Assembly (NCBI RefSeq): GCF_016735585.2
Contig: NZ_JAERSE020000001.1
Coordinates: 992,001-1,056,000, forward strand
Direction: 5' to 3'
DNA length: 64,000 nt
From: Chryseobacterium tagetis
GTDB lineage: Bacteria > Bacteroidota > Bacteroidia > Flavobacteriales > Weeksellaceae
Under the pieces are notes generated by a model. The model saw only the letters and a list, made by a program, of their open reading frames with translations. It searched no databases and had not been told where the DNA came from. The first letter of the stretch is position 1. Each line of letters starts with the position of its first letter. This document shows, piece after piece, positions 1-7,802 of the stretch. Both the position numbers and the translations under genes were made by a program.

Positions 1-1
1 A

Positions 2-775
2 GGTTTATACGCCAATGAAATGGCACAAAAAGGTTTTGCTGTTATTGCTTTCGATCCTTCTTATACAGGTGAAAGTGGAGGAGAGCCCCGTAATATCGCT
101 TCTTCCGACATCAATACCGAGGATTTCAGCGCGGCTGTAGATTTTTTGGGACTTCAAAAAAATGTTGACAGAAGTAAAATTGGCATTATCGGAATCTGCG
201 GTTTCGGAGGCTTTGCATTAAACGCAACAGCTGTAGATAAGCGTGTAAAAGCTGTAGCTACAACCAGTATGTATGATATTCCAAGAGTGGCTTCAAAAGG
301 GTATTATGATAAGGTTACATTAGAAGAGCGTACAAAAACACTGGAACAAATGAGCCAACAGCGCTGGAAAGATGCAGAAACAGGAGTAACTGCGCCCGGA
401 CCGCGTTCTAATGCCGAAAAATTAAAAGGGGACGAACCACAATTTGTTAAAGATTATTTTGATTACTACCGAACTCCAAGAGGTTTTCATGAACGATCCA
501 TCAATTCAAACGGAGCCTGGAAAGCAACCAGCGGATTTTCCCTGATGAATATGCCGATCCTTACCTATATTAAAGAAATTTCGCCAAGACCAGTTTTGAT
601 AATTGCAGGTGAAAATGCCCATTCAAGATATTTTAGTGAAGATATTTATAAAGCGGCTTCCGAACCTAAAGAATTGATGATTATTCCTAACGCGGTGCAT
701 GTTGACTTATATGATAGGTTAGATAAAATTCCTTTTGATAAACTGCAACGTTTCTTTAATGAAAATTTAAAATAA
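2..775 (+). CDS. Alpha/beta hydrolase, dienelactone-hydrolase-like (5' end outside window)
   Basis: The frame is open from the first bases of the window (GLYANEMAQKGF...), so the ATG at 20 is an internal Met and the gene begins upstream. The visible part has the core of an alpha/beta hydrolase: a strand-turn FDPSYTGESGG near the start, a nucleophile elbow GICGFGG with Cys at the nucleophile position as in dienelactone hydrolases, and a C-terminal catalytic His in NAVHVDLYD. Such proteins hydrolyse small esters or lactones, but the substrate cannot be read from the sequence. No signal peptide can be judged because the N-terminus is missing. A hairpin terminator follows directly. Confidence 0.8.
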   Translation, partial: GLYANEMAQKGFAVIAFDPSYTGESGGEPRNIASSDINTEDFSAAVDFLGLQKNVDRSKIGIIGICGFGGFALNATAVDKRVKAVATTSMYDIPRVASKGYYDKVTLEERTKTLEQMSQQRWKDAETGVTAPGPRSNAEKLKGDEPQFVKDYFDYYRTPRGFHERSINSNGAWKATSGFSLMNMPILTYIKEISPRPVLIIAGENAHSRYFSEDIYKAASEPKELMIIPNAVHVDLYDRLDKIPFDKLQRFFNENLK

Positions 776-792
776 TTCTTTTTTTGAATGAG

Positions 793-833
793 AAAAAAAC
801 CTTCTTTAATAATTTTTAAGGAAGGTTTTTTAT
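793..833 (+). terminator. Hairpin terminator after the hydrolase gene
   Basis: An imperfect inverted repeat, AAAAACCTTCTTT against AAGGAAGGTTTTTT, is followed by T-rich sequence about 20 bases after the stop codon. It looks like an intrinsic terminator. Confidence 0.7.
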
Positions 834-1009
834 TTTAATTAAGATAAGCTTAAACATCCTAAAATCATCATTACCATATTAATTTTATAAAATATTGAAA
901 TTTATTTGAAGAAAAAGGAATAGATATGTGGTTATTTATAACTATATGTTTAAATTCAATCTTCAAAATTATGGTAACTGACAAATTGGGAAATGAAATT
1001 TATGATCGA

Positions 1010-1939
1010 ATGAGAAAAAACAGATTTATTCTTTTTAAAGCAATAATTTTTATATTATTTTTTTTGTCAATCAGCTTAGTCCACGCTCAGAAAGCAGATT
1101 CAGCTTACGTGGCGGCTTATCATCAAAAAATGTGGGTAACAGGCTATATCTCTACAAGTACTTTACAGCTAAATAGGGATAATACTACTTTTTCACCCAA
1201 TTATCCTATAAATGCAGGAGTAGGTTTAGGTATAAGAAACACAATGGTTAATTTTCTATTGGGACATAGTATCATTCCTTTAAAAGGAAGTGAGTATGGA
1301 AAAACGAAATCCACTGATTTACAAATACATAATTACGGAAGGAATTACGTTGTAGATCTTTACTATCAAAAATATAAGGGATTTTATACAGAAGATAAAA
1401 AAATAATTAATCTATTCCCCGATCTTTCTGTTCAGCAGATAGGTGCAGAAGGAACATACATTTTCAACGGCAACAAATTCTCAGCAAAGGCAGCTTTTGA
1501 ACAAAGTGAAAAGCAGAAAGCTTCTGTTGGGAGTTTTTTATTGGGAGGTGGTGCCTATTGGCATAGGGTAGTACCAATATTGGATAATGACATCGATAGC
1601 AATACACCATTTGATAATTTACAATTGGGAGTCAATGGGGGATATGCATATTCTTGGGTGATTGACAAACATTGGCTTCTTACAGGGATGGCAACTATAG
1701 GGGCTAATTTTGGTAATGAGACGGCAGCTTTAAAAGATGGTAAAATAAAAATATATCCTACTGCCTTAGCACGGGCTGCTTCTACATATCATAGAGATGA
1801 TTGGTCGTTATCTTTTTCAATGCTTATTAATAACAAGGTCGCTTACCCCAAAGCGGGAAGTTCATTTGATCTTACCACTTTGAGTATGCAGCTTTCCTAC
1901 GTTAAACAAATCGATGGTATCTTTAAAAAAGTGAAATAA
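1010..1939 (+). CDS. DUF4421 family protein, predicted outer-membrane barrel
   Basis: The product has a signal peptide (MRKNRFILFKAIIFILFF ... VHAQ) when started at the ATG at 1010, so I prefer this over the in-frame ATG at 926, which would put 28 polar residues in front of it. The mature part has family features of DUF4421: an N-terminal stretch with STLQLN and PNYPINAGVGLGIRNT, then YQKYKGFYTEDKK, LFPDLSVQQIG, and the glycine-rich SFLLGGGAYWH. Alternating aromatic strands and a C-terminal LSYVKQI suggest an outer-membrane beta-barrel. The function of the family is unknown. The gene converges on the aldo-keto reductase gene with only three bases between the stop codons. Confidence 0.75.
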   Translation: MRKNRFILFKAIIFILFFLSISLVHAQKADSAYVAAYHQKMWVTGYISTSTLQLNRDNTTFSPNYPINAGVGLGIRNTMVNFLLGHSIIPLKGSEYGKTKSTDLQIHNYGRNYVVDLYYQKYKGFYTEDKKIINLFPDLSVQQIGAEGTYIFNGNKFSAKAAFEQSEKQKASVGSFLLGGGAYWHRVVPILDNDIDSNTPFDNLQLGVNGGYAYSWVIDKHWLLTGMATIGANFGNETAALKDGKIKIYPTALARAASTYHRDDWSLSFSMLINNKVAYPKAGSSFDLTTLSMQLSYVKQIDGIFKKVK

Positions 1940-1942
1940 ATA

Positions 1943-2932
1943 TTACCTATTGGTCAATTTCATAGACTCTGAACCATATCGTTCACCTGTGTTAGGATAT
2001 TCCTGGACTATCATATTGACAGCTTTGATTTCTTCTTCCGTTAACACAATTTCCACAGCCTGCACATTGTGTTGGAGAAATTCTTGTTTTTTTGTTCCGG
2101 GTATAGGAATAATATCATCACCTTGCCCTAACAGCCAAGCAAGGGCCAATTGGGTTGTTGTAATACCTTTTGAATTTGCAAATTCCGAAAGAGCCTTAAC
2201 AAGTTTTCGATTATTTTCCATATGTTCGTATTGAAAGCGTGGTAATTTCGACCTAGAGTCATCTGGTGCAATATTCAACAAGTCAAAGTTTTCAGTAAGC
2301 ATACCTCTACCCAATGGAGAAAAAGGTATAAGTGACATCTTATATTTTCTAACTGCCGGTAATATTTTACTTTCAACATCCCTTGTAAGCACCGAGTATT
2401 CACTTTGTAATGCGGTGATAGGATGAATTACGTTTGCCCTTTCTATGCTTTTTTCCGATGATTCACAAATACCTAAATATCTTATTTTACCTTCCTTCAC
2501 AAGTAGACTCATTGCACCAATACTTTCTTCTATAGGAATTTTGGGATCTATGCGGTGTAAATAATACAGATCTATATAATCCACATTTAATCTCTTTAAG
2601 CTAAGTTCTACCGCTTTGCGCATATAAGCTGGGGAACCATCAACCTGATTGGAAAAAGATGTAGCTGTTAGATCATATTTAAATCCAAATTTAGTTGCAA
2701 TGAAAATCTTATCTCTATTAGGTTTCAAAACCTTTGAAAGAAGCTTTTCATTTTCTCCCCCACCATAAAAGTCTGCTGTATCCCAGAAATTAATACCCAA
2801 ATCTAAAGCTTTGTGTAAGGTTCGGATACTTTCACTATCATCTTTTTGACCATAAGCGTGGGACATTCCCATACAACCTAATCCTATAGCGGAGACTTTT
2901 TCCAATGTATTTCCTAATGTTCTAAATTTCAT
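1943..2932 (-). CDS. Aldo/keto reductase
   Basis: This is a full-length (329 aa) NADPH-dependent aldo-keto reductase with a TIM-barrel fold. The catalytic tetrad can be placed at D51, Y56, K81 and H126 (motifs [15 protein letters not shown] and YYLHRID). The C-terminal cofactor region reads IPIPGTKK. The family reduces aldehydes and ketones; the substrate is not evident. It lies eight bases downstream of the metallo-beta-lactamase-fold gene and is very likely cotranscribed with it from the promoter near 3955. The divergent HxlR regulator is the obvious candidate controller, so a role in dealing with reactive electrophiles is plausible but inferred. Confidence 0.9.
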   Translation of the reverse strand: MKFRTLGNTLEKVSAIGLGCMGMSHAYGQKDDSESIRTLHKALDLGINFWDTADFYGGGENEKLLSKVLKPNRDKIFIATKFGFKYDLTATSFSNQVDGSPAYMRKAVELSLKRLNVDYIDLYYLHRIDPKIPIEESIGAMSLLVKEGKIRYLGICESSEKSIERANVIHPITALQSEYSVLTRDVESKILPAVRKYKMSLIPFSPLGRGMLTENFDLLNIAPDDSRSKLPRFQYEHMENNRKLVKALSEFANSKGITTTQLALAWLLGQGDDIIPIPGTKKQEFLQHNVQAVEIVLTEEEIKAVNMIVQEYPNTGERYGSESMKLTNR

Positions 2933-2940
2933 AATACTTT

Positions 2941-3939
2941 TTATAGTTGAATATTTGTAGGCGTATAATATTTAAATGCATTCCAATTATATTGATCATT
3001 TTCTTTATCAATATAACCTAATCCTGGCCATGGTAAATGAGAGGACATTAACAATGTTTTATTAGCGAAACTTTCTTCCAATAATCGAATACGTGTTTTT
3101 ATTCCTTGATTAAAATCTACATCTAAGCAAACACCCCAGTCAGGTTGTGCGACCATTAACGGAGTATGGAAAACATCAACTATATTTTTCACCGACTTTT
3201 CTTCTGAAGTAATAGTGAAAATAGTTTGTCCGGGTGTGTGACCAACGGCCAGTTCTGTTTGGATGAAACCAAATAATTTCTCCCCCGGTTCAAATTTTTC
3301 TAGTTTGGAATCAATTTTCTCAAGAATATTCTTGGTAAAACTAACGGTAGCTTTTATTTGTTCTGCACTTAATTTGCTATGGGAAAAATCAGGAATATCG
3401 GACATCCAAAAATCATATTCTTTTTTTGCGATATGATATTTTGCGTTGGGGAAATTTTGTGTTCTATCTAAAGATATAATTCCACCAATATGATCCCGAT
3501 GCCCATGCGTTATAAGTATGTTAGTTATGGACCTGGGGTCAATTCCTGCATGTATTAAATTTTCTAAAAGTTTTCCCTGATTATCTCCAAAATGTTTACC
3601 CATACCGGCATCTATTAAAATAGTTTTGTCAGATTTTTGTATTAGCATAATATTGATGCCCAGATCAATGATATTTTTTTGTAGATGTAATTTCTCCGCT
3701 CCAGCCTCAAAATCTATCTTAGAAACCATTGGAGCGAATGTAGGTTGAGCTTTATCAAAAGTCATTTGACCGTCTGAAAATAAAAGAAAATCTATTTTAC
3801 CCAAATGAACTACGAGGGGGGCAATAAGCGCCTTGTTCTTAACTTTAGATTTATCTATTATCGTTTGTCCCATTGTGCTTGGTGTTAACAGCAGACTACT
3901 TGCTATAGTTGCTAATTTTATTGCATTTCGTCTATTCAT
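2941..3939 (-). CDS. MBL-fold metallo-hydrolase with Tat-type signal
   Basis: The protein has the metal-binding motif THGHRDH (H151, H153, D155 and H156 counted from the upstream TTG at 3957) of the metallo-beta-lactamase superfamily and resembles lactonase/glyoxalase-like members. I start it at the ATG at 3939 ([15 protein letters not shown]...). The alternative TTG at 3957 overlaps the -7 promoter element and is unlikely. The N-terminus, with a twin arginine followed by a hydrophobic stretch, looks like a Tat signal, so the enzyme is probably exported after folding with its metals. It is first in an operon with the aldo-keto reductase. The substrate is unknown. Confidence 0.85.
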   Translation of the reverse strand: MNRRNAIKLATIASSLLLTPSTMGQTIIDKSKVKNKALIAPLVVHLGKIDFLLFSDGQMTFDKAQPTFAPMVSKIDFEAGAEKLHLQKNIIDLGINIMLIQKSDKTILIDAGMGKHFGDNQGKLLENLIHAGIDPRSITNILITHGHRDHIGGIISLDRTQNFPNAKYHIAKKEYDFWMSDIPDFSHSKLSAEQIKATVSFTKNILEKIDSKLEKFEPGEKLFGFIQTELAVGHTPGQTIFTITSEEKSVKNIVDVFHTPLMVAQPDWGVCLDVDFNQGIKTRIRLLEESFANKTLLMSSHLPWPGLGYIDKENDQYNWNAFKYYTPTNIQL

Positions 3940-3954
3940 TTTTTTAATTTTAGA

Positions 3955-3985
3955 CAAAATTATCCTGATAATTTTACTTTTACAA
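3955..3985 (-). promoter_or_regulatory. Promoter of the MBL/aldo-keto reductase operon
   Basis: Read on the minus strand, a TTG at 3985-3983, a 20-base spacer and TAATTTTG at 3962-3955 match the Bacteroidetes primary promoter pattern (TTTG, about 19-20 bases, TAnnTTTG). Transcription would start about 9 bases before the ATG at 3939. Confidence 0.65.
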
Positions 3986-4005
3986 GTACCTACTTTTATG
4001 TACTT
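3975..4005. promoter_or_regulatory. Candidate HxlR operator (TACTT-N4-AAGTA)
   Basis: The palindrome TACTT-TTAC-AAGTA (3975-3988) sits over the -33 region of the divergent operon. A second dyad, AAGTAC (3984-3989) with GTACTT (4000-4005), shares its right half. TACT/AGTA dyads are known operator forms for HxlR/YodB-type regulators, and the adjacent gene is an HxlR regulator. Binding is inferred, not shown. Confidence 0.5.
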
Positions 4006-4056
4006 TAGCTACTAAAAAGAAACTATTGCTGATTTTCAAAGTATAAAATTTGAATT

Positions 4057-4407
4057 ATGGACAAAAAAAATGTGACAGAACCAATATGCGCCGTGGATTT
4101 CGCATTTAGAAGGATTGGTGGAAAATACAAAGGTCGTATTTTGTGGTATATTTTTAATCATGAAGTATTGCGTTTTGGCGAGTTGAAAAGATACATGGAT
4201 GATATTACCACTAAAATGCTCACACAAACTCTGCGAGAACTTGAAAGTGATGGACTATTGCATAGGAAAGTATATCAAGAAGTACCACCAAAAGTAGAAT
4301 ATACACTCACAGAAACCAGTGAAAAATTAATACCGTTTATCAATCAATTACGTGAATGGGGGGTAGCTCAAATGATAAAAGCAAAAATACCGGTACGGAA
4401 ACATTAA
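4057..4407 (+). CDS. HxlR-family winged-helix regulator
   Basis: The 116-aa product is a complete HxlR-type DNA-binding protein: CAVDFAFRRIGGKYKGRILW at the N-terminus, a winged helix-turn-helix with LRFGELKRYMDDITTKMLTQTL, the hallmark LRELESDGLLHRKVY, and a wing with PPKVEYTLTE. Cys9 lies at the position where many family members carry a redox- or electrophile-sensing cysteine. It is transcribed away from the MBL/aldo-keto reductase operon, and the 100-base gap contains a dyad that could be its operator. A damaged copy of its first 60 bases and leader lies at 5874-5963. Confidence 0.93.
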   Translation: MDKKNVTEPICAVDFAFRRIGGKYKGRILWYIFNHEVLRFGELKRYMDDITTKMLTQTLRELESDGLLHRKVYQEVPPKVEYTLTETSEKLIPFINQLREWGVAQMIKAKIPVRKH

Positions 4408-4790
4408 TGAGGTTCTTGCTCCAAATTTCAGAAAAGCGGTGGTTTCAAAAATTATTTAATTTTTCTAAGAGGTCTTATCCTTTATTGTTGAGTTCAAAGT
4501 TTGTATTAAAAGAATACTTTCCTAATCTATTGATATGCTCAAAAGGAGCAGGAGAAATATGTTCAGAAATAGTGTTGTAGGCTTTTTAATTTAAAAATTA
4601 ATGTTTTTGGATGGTATTGAATGATTCCGTACCTTTATTCGATGACGAAGTCTCCCGAAAATGGAACGGAAAAAGAATCCACTATCGAGAGGAGGGAAGT
4701 ATAGAAAAAACCAAAATCTACAAAGACAGAAAATTGATTTCTACGAAATAATTTGTAGAACCTGTTTAAAAATTAAAAAACCACAGTCAC
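4408..4790. other. Gene-poor gap holding only a short gene remnant
   Basis: Between the HxlR gene and the tautomerase gene I see no intact gene of normal size. Short frames on either strand lack family features. The only segment that reads like protein is the 46-codon remnant at 4611-4751. Confidence 0.5.
4611..4751 (+). pseudogene. Possible 3' remnant of a MORN/YwqK-like gene
   Basis: A 46-codon frame begins at an ATG at 4611 just after an in-frame stop and ends at TAA 4749-4751. Its second half (WNGKRIHYREEGSIEKTKIY then KDRKLISTK) has the spacing seen in MORN/YwqK-type antitoxin-like repeats, in which short 'NGk..yy..G....e.yk.gk' units repeat. It resembles only the last one or two repeats of such a protein, so I read it as a truncated relic. 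It could also be a small free-standing gene or chance coding. Confidence 0.3.
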
Positions 4791-5201
4791 TTAGCGGACG
4801 ACGTATTTTTTGCTGTCTATGTATCTGTACTCTTGTGTCAATCCACCAAATCCATATGCGTCTGCTTTAACTTCCTCTACATAAACGTAACTTTCGGTAT
4901 GCAAATTTCCAAGAAATTTTCCCATTAGTGAAAAGACGGCTTTTATGTACATTGCCTTTTCGTCCTTAAGGTTGGTGGACTCTGTAATTTTAATGTCCAG
5001 ATAAAAGCTTTTTAAGCTCTGGTCTTTCAGGCTTTTTTTGTTTACAAACCAACTGTTTTCAGAGATGTAAGTAACTGTAATGGCTGTTACTTCGGGTTTC
5101 TTCTTTAAATGCAAAGCCGTAAGTTCCGTAAGTTCGTTTACAAGAGTTTGAGTCAGTTCAGTGTTTTCCTGTCCACTGATTTTCAAATTTAAGATTGGCA
5201 T
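4791..5201 (-). CDS. Tautomerase family protein (4-oxalocrotonate tautomerase-like)
   Basis: The 136-aa product starts Met-Pro-Ile, so Pro2 would become the N-terminal catalytic base after Met removal, the hallmark of the tautomerase superfamily. The following ILNLKISG strand and the alternating helix-strand layout fit. At 136 residues it is about twice the length of a classic single-unit 4-OT subunit (around 60-70), as in the fused-unit members. It is 55 bases downstream of a Crp/Fnr regulator gene on the same strand and is probably in one operon with it. The substrate is unknown. Confidence 0.8.
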   Translation of the reverse strand: MPILNLKISGQENTELTQTLVNELTELTALHLKKKPEVTAITVTYISENSWFVNKKSLKDQSLKSFYLDIKITESTNLKDEKAMYIKAVFSLMGKFLGNLHTESYVYVEEVKADAYGFGGLTQEYRYIDSKKYVVR

Positions 5202-5256
5202 AACAATTTTTTTGAGTTAATGGTCCAAAATTAAGAGTAACGTTTGACTAATTTAT

Positions 5257-5823
5257 TCACCTATGTGAAGATTTTAATCGGCTTAAGGATTGAGGTTTTA
5301 TGCCTAAATAGGAGGCAATATGATATTGGGAAACTAATTGCTCAATATTTGGGAACAGTTCCAATGTTAGTTTAAATCTTTCTAACGCTTGGTCTTTGAG
5401 GAATGTAGTTTCACGTTTACATTTTCTGATAAAATAAGTATCTGAAATGTATTTGGAAAGTTTTAGCCATTCCATATTTTGGGACATTATTGAGTCAAGT
5501 TGCTGTCTAGACAAACAGAAAATCGTACTGTCTGAAAGTGCCTGAATGTTACAATTTGTTTTTTCACTTGTTAGGAAACTTGTAAGTGCACAAGCAATTG
5601 TGTTTGGAAAATAAAAATCATTGTTATGTTCTTCGACTTTGCTGTAAACAAACGAGCGCAAAACACCTTCTTTTACAAAACCAACAAAATTACAAGTCTG
5701 TCCTTCTTGAATAAGAAATTCATTTTTAGAGATTTTACGTTCTGTTACAAGCTCTAATAAGCTTTGAATGGAACTTTCTTTAATTCCAACCGTATCAGCA
5801 AGTATTGATTTTATAAATTCCAT
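5257..5823 (-). CDS. Crp/Fnr-family transcriptional regulator
   Basis: The 188-aa protein has an N-terminal cyclic-nucleotide-binding-like beta-roll (roughly residues 30-110, with EGVLRSFVYS and the long linker helix after it) and a C-terminal helix-turn-helix reading QYHIASYLGIKPQSLSRLKS. This layout is common for Bacteroidetes Crp/Fnr-type regulators that lack an obvious cAMP pocket, so the ligand is unknown. It precedes the tautomerase gene and probably controls it. The upstream gap contains the damaged hxlR copy. Confidence 0.9.
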   Translation of the reverse strand: MEFIKSILADTVGIKESSIQSLLELVTERKISKNEFLIQEGQTCNFVGFVKEGVLRSFVYSKVEEHNNDFYFPNTIACALTSFLTSEKTNCNIQALSDSTIFCLSRQQLDSIMSQNMEWLKLSKYISDTYFIRKCKRETTFLKDQALERFKLTLELFPNIEQLVSQYHIASYLGIKPQSLSRLKSSHR

Positions 5824-5873
5824 ATGTCTTCTCCTGTCCTGTGTTTCTTCACAATTGCTAATTTATGAAAAAA

Positions 5874-5963
5874 GCCGATTTTCAAAGTATGAAATTTGAA
5901 TTATGGACAAAAAAATGTGACAGAAATCAATATGTGCCGGGGATTTCGCATTTAGAAGGATTG
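5874..5963 (+). pseudogene. Decayed copy of the hxlR leader and 5' end
   Basis: This segment repeats 4029-4118 almost base for base (GATTTTCAAAGTAT, GAATTATGGAC, ATTTCGCATTTAGAAGGATT). It differs by several substitutions, by one A lost from the A-run after ATGGAC (7 instead of 8), and by one base gained a little further on. The lost A makes the copied frame read Met-Asp-Lys-Lys-Met-stop, so the copy cannot encode a regulator. Homology ends abruptly after GGATTGG at about 5963. It is a non-functional duplicate fragment. Confidence 0.85.
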
Positions 5964-6367
5964 GAAATAACTATTCAATAGCGTAATGACATACGAAAAT
6001 AAAAGTATGTGATGTAGGTGTACTATGAGTTCTAACAAACATACAATTACTACTTAAATAACAAGCATTTAATTAATAATGCAAAATATATAAACCTATT
6101 ATATTTAACATAATATAAATTATAGGATTTTATTTTCACCTGATATAGGAGAGCCTAGATTGCTATTTTCAGTCCCTTTTTCTATATTTGTTTCCTATTC
6201 AAAATAAATATGAATCATTCGAGCTGTTTACCTCCACCAGTAATTTAATATTTCCAAATTTGATTTGAAGTATTTCTCACGCAGATACATTTTATCTGTT
6301 GGTTTTTCGTACTTCAGATTCTGATTAAAATATTTAATTACTCATCTTTTATACAGTTCATTTTCAA
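5964..6367. other. Intergenic region with no recognised gene
   Basis: About 400 bases of very AT-rich sequence lie between the hxlR fragment and the EamA transporter gene. I see no frame with family features, no structured RNA and no clear terminator. It may be decayed sequence left by the rearrangement that produced the fragment. Confidence 0.5.
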
Positions 6368-7234
6368 ATGAAAAAATCATATTTATTATTGCATCTGGCC
6401 GTAATGCTGGCTGGATTTACAGGTGTATTCGGAAAATTAATTTCCCTTAATGAAGGTCTTTTGGTTTGGTACCGCCTTTTATTTTCATCCATCATTTTAT
6501 TTATTATTTTAAAACTGCTGAGAATCCCCTTTACGATTTCTACTCAGGAAAAACTCCGTATATCCAAAGTTGGATTGCTTATTACCATGCACTGGATTTT
6601 CTTTTATGCAAGTATCAAATACTCAAATATTTCAATTGGTGTAGTTTGCTATTGTCTGACAAGTTTTTTCACGGCAATCTTTAAACCTTTGATAGATCGG
6701 GAAAAATTTAAAGTTTCCGAATTATTGCTTAGTACTTTAACCCTTTTAGGAATCAGCCTTATTTTTCATTTTGATGCTTCTTATCAGTTAGGAATTTGTT
6801 TAGGCGTTATTTCATCGGCGTTTGGCGCCCTTTATACCATTTATAATAACCGTCTGGTTCGGCATTTTGATAGCAAGATCATTAACTATTATCAGATGGT
6901 CGCCGGAACCGCTATTTTAGGCCTTTTTATGCCCATTTACCTCCATTTTTTCCATTCAGAACGCATAGTTCCTGACTTAAAAGATACGGGATATTTGGTG
7001 TTTTTGGCGTTGTTTTGTACTGTCGGTCTGTATGTTACATTTGCTGAAGTTTTGAAAAAAATTCCGGCATTTACCGTGAACCTGACCTTTAATTTAGAAC
7101 CAATATATGCCATCATTATGGCATTTTTATTCTTTGATGAAAGCAAAGAAGTCAATATTTCCTTTTATATAGGGCTTTTATTTATCATTACTTCAGTTAT
7201 TTTACAGACTTTCATTTCAATTAAGAAGAAATAA
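6368..7234 (+). CDS. EamA/DMT-superfamily transporter
   Basis: The 288-aa product is almost wholly hydrophobic, with about ten membrane segments in two repeats of five, as expected for the drug/metabolite transporter (EamA) superfamily. Family-like features are the first-repeat end SYCLTSFFTAIFKPLID-type segment (here VCYCLTSFFTAIFKPLIDRE) and the second-repeat NLTFNLEPIYAIIMAFLFFDE. It probably exports a metabolite across the inner membrane; the substrate is unknown. It stands alone between AT-rich gaps. A nested hairpin follows its stop codon. Confidence 0.9.
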   Translation: MKKSYLLLHLAVMLAGFTGVFGKLISLNEGLLVWYRLLFSSIILFIILKLLRIPFTISTQEKLRISKVGLLITMHWIFFYASIKYSNISIGVVCYCLTSFFTAIFKPLIDREKFKVSELLLSTLTLLGISLIFHFDASYQLGICLGVISSAFGALYTIYNNRLVRHFDSKIINYYQMVAGTAILGLFMPIYLHFFHSERIVPDLKDTGYLVFLALFCTVGLYVTFAEVLKKIPAFTVNLTFNLEPIYAIIMAFLFFDESKEVNISFYIGLLFIITSVILQTFISIKKK

Positions 7235-7243
7235 ATACTATTT

Positions 7244-7329
7244 CCCGGGACAGCCAAAAATTCCATAAATGATTATCATTAAGTAAAATTAATGCAGAAA
7301 TATTTATGGAAAGCCCTGTTAATCCCGGG
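7244..7329. repeat. Nested three-part stem-loop 3' of the EamA gene
   Basis: Three concentric inverted repeats share one axis: CCCGGGACAG (7244-7253) with CTGT and CCCGGG (7316-7319 and 7324-7329), TTCCATAAAT (7261-7270) with ATTTATGGAA (7302-7311), and CATTAA (7277-7282) with TTAATG (7289-7294). The element is about 86 bases long and lies a few bases after the transporter stop codon. It may act as a terminator or mRNA-stabilising hairpin, or be a REP/MITE-like repeat. Confidence 0.6.
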
Positions 7330-7364
7330 ATTTTATTGATTTATATAAAATATCTTCATAAAAA

Positions 7365-7409
7365 TTTGCGTAGCCAAATAACTTCATTTAAATTTGTAGC
7401 CAAATAACT
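7365..7409 (+). promoter_or_regulatory. Promoter with duplicated 14-base operator before the ArsR gene
   Basis: TTTG at 7365-7368, a 20-base spacer and TAAATTTG at 7389-7396 form a good Bacteroidetes promoter. The sequence GTAGCCAAATAACT occurs twice, at 7370-7383 (between -33 and -7) and 7396-7409 (over the start of transcription), 26 bases apart. This placement is what an autoregulating ArsR repressor site would look like. Confidence 0.65.
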
Positions 7410-7414
7410 ACACA

Positions 7415-7744
7415 ATGAATTTAAGACGAGATGTATTTCAGGCGATTGCCGATCCTACCCGAAGATCAATATTGATGTTGGTTGCAGCACAATCTATGAC
7501 GGCAGGTGCAATTGCTTCGAACTTTGATACCGCAAGACCTACAGTTTCAAAGCATCTTCAAATCCTTACAGAATGTGAATTATTGAAGTCTGAGCAAAAC
7601 GGTCGCGAAATTATCTACCATTTAAATCCAATAAAAATGAAAGAAATTGCAGATTTTATTGAACCTTTCCGTAAAATGTGGGACGAAAAATTCAATAAGT
7701 TAGAAGAAGTCATGAAAGCCTACCAGAATAAAAAAGATGCGTGA
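7415..7744 (+). CDS. ArsR-family winged-helix regulator
   Basis: The 109-aa protein is an ArsR/SmtB-type repressor: [18 protein letters not shown] at the N-terminus, a recognition helix with [19 protein letters not shown], and the wing [11 protein letters not shown]. It lacks the cysteine clusters of metal sensors, which fits the SdpR-like subgroup that is often paired with SRPBCC proteins. It heads a five-gene cluster (SRPBCC, DUF1801/YdeI, DoxX, DUF4256), and a repeated site overlaps its promoter, so it probably represses the whole cluster including itself. The inducing signal is unknown. Confidence 0.92.
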   Translation: MNLRRDVFQAIADPTRRSILMLVAAQSMTAGAIASNFDTARPTVSKHLQILTECELLKSEQNGREIIYHLNPIKMKEIADFIEPFRKMWDEKFNKLEEVMKAYQNKKDA

Positions 7745-7802
7745 TATGAAGTACATGTTCTTATAACACGTCTCCCGTATCTCGAACCTAATTACTCAAA
7801 AT

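Noticed and set aside
926..1009. Upstream ATG for the DUF4421 gene
   Set aside because: It would add 28 residues before a complete signal peptide; the ATG at 1010 is the natural start.
4356..4580. 74-codon frame overlapping the hxlR 3' end
   Set aside because: It overlaps the HxlR coding region in another frame and has no family features downstream of it.
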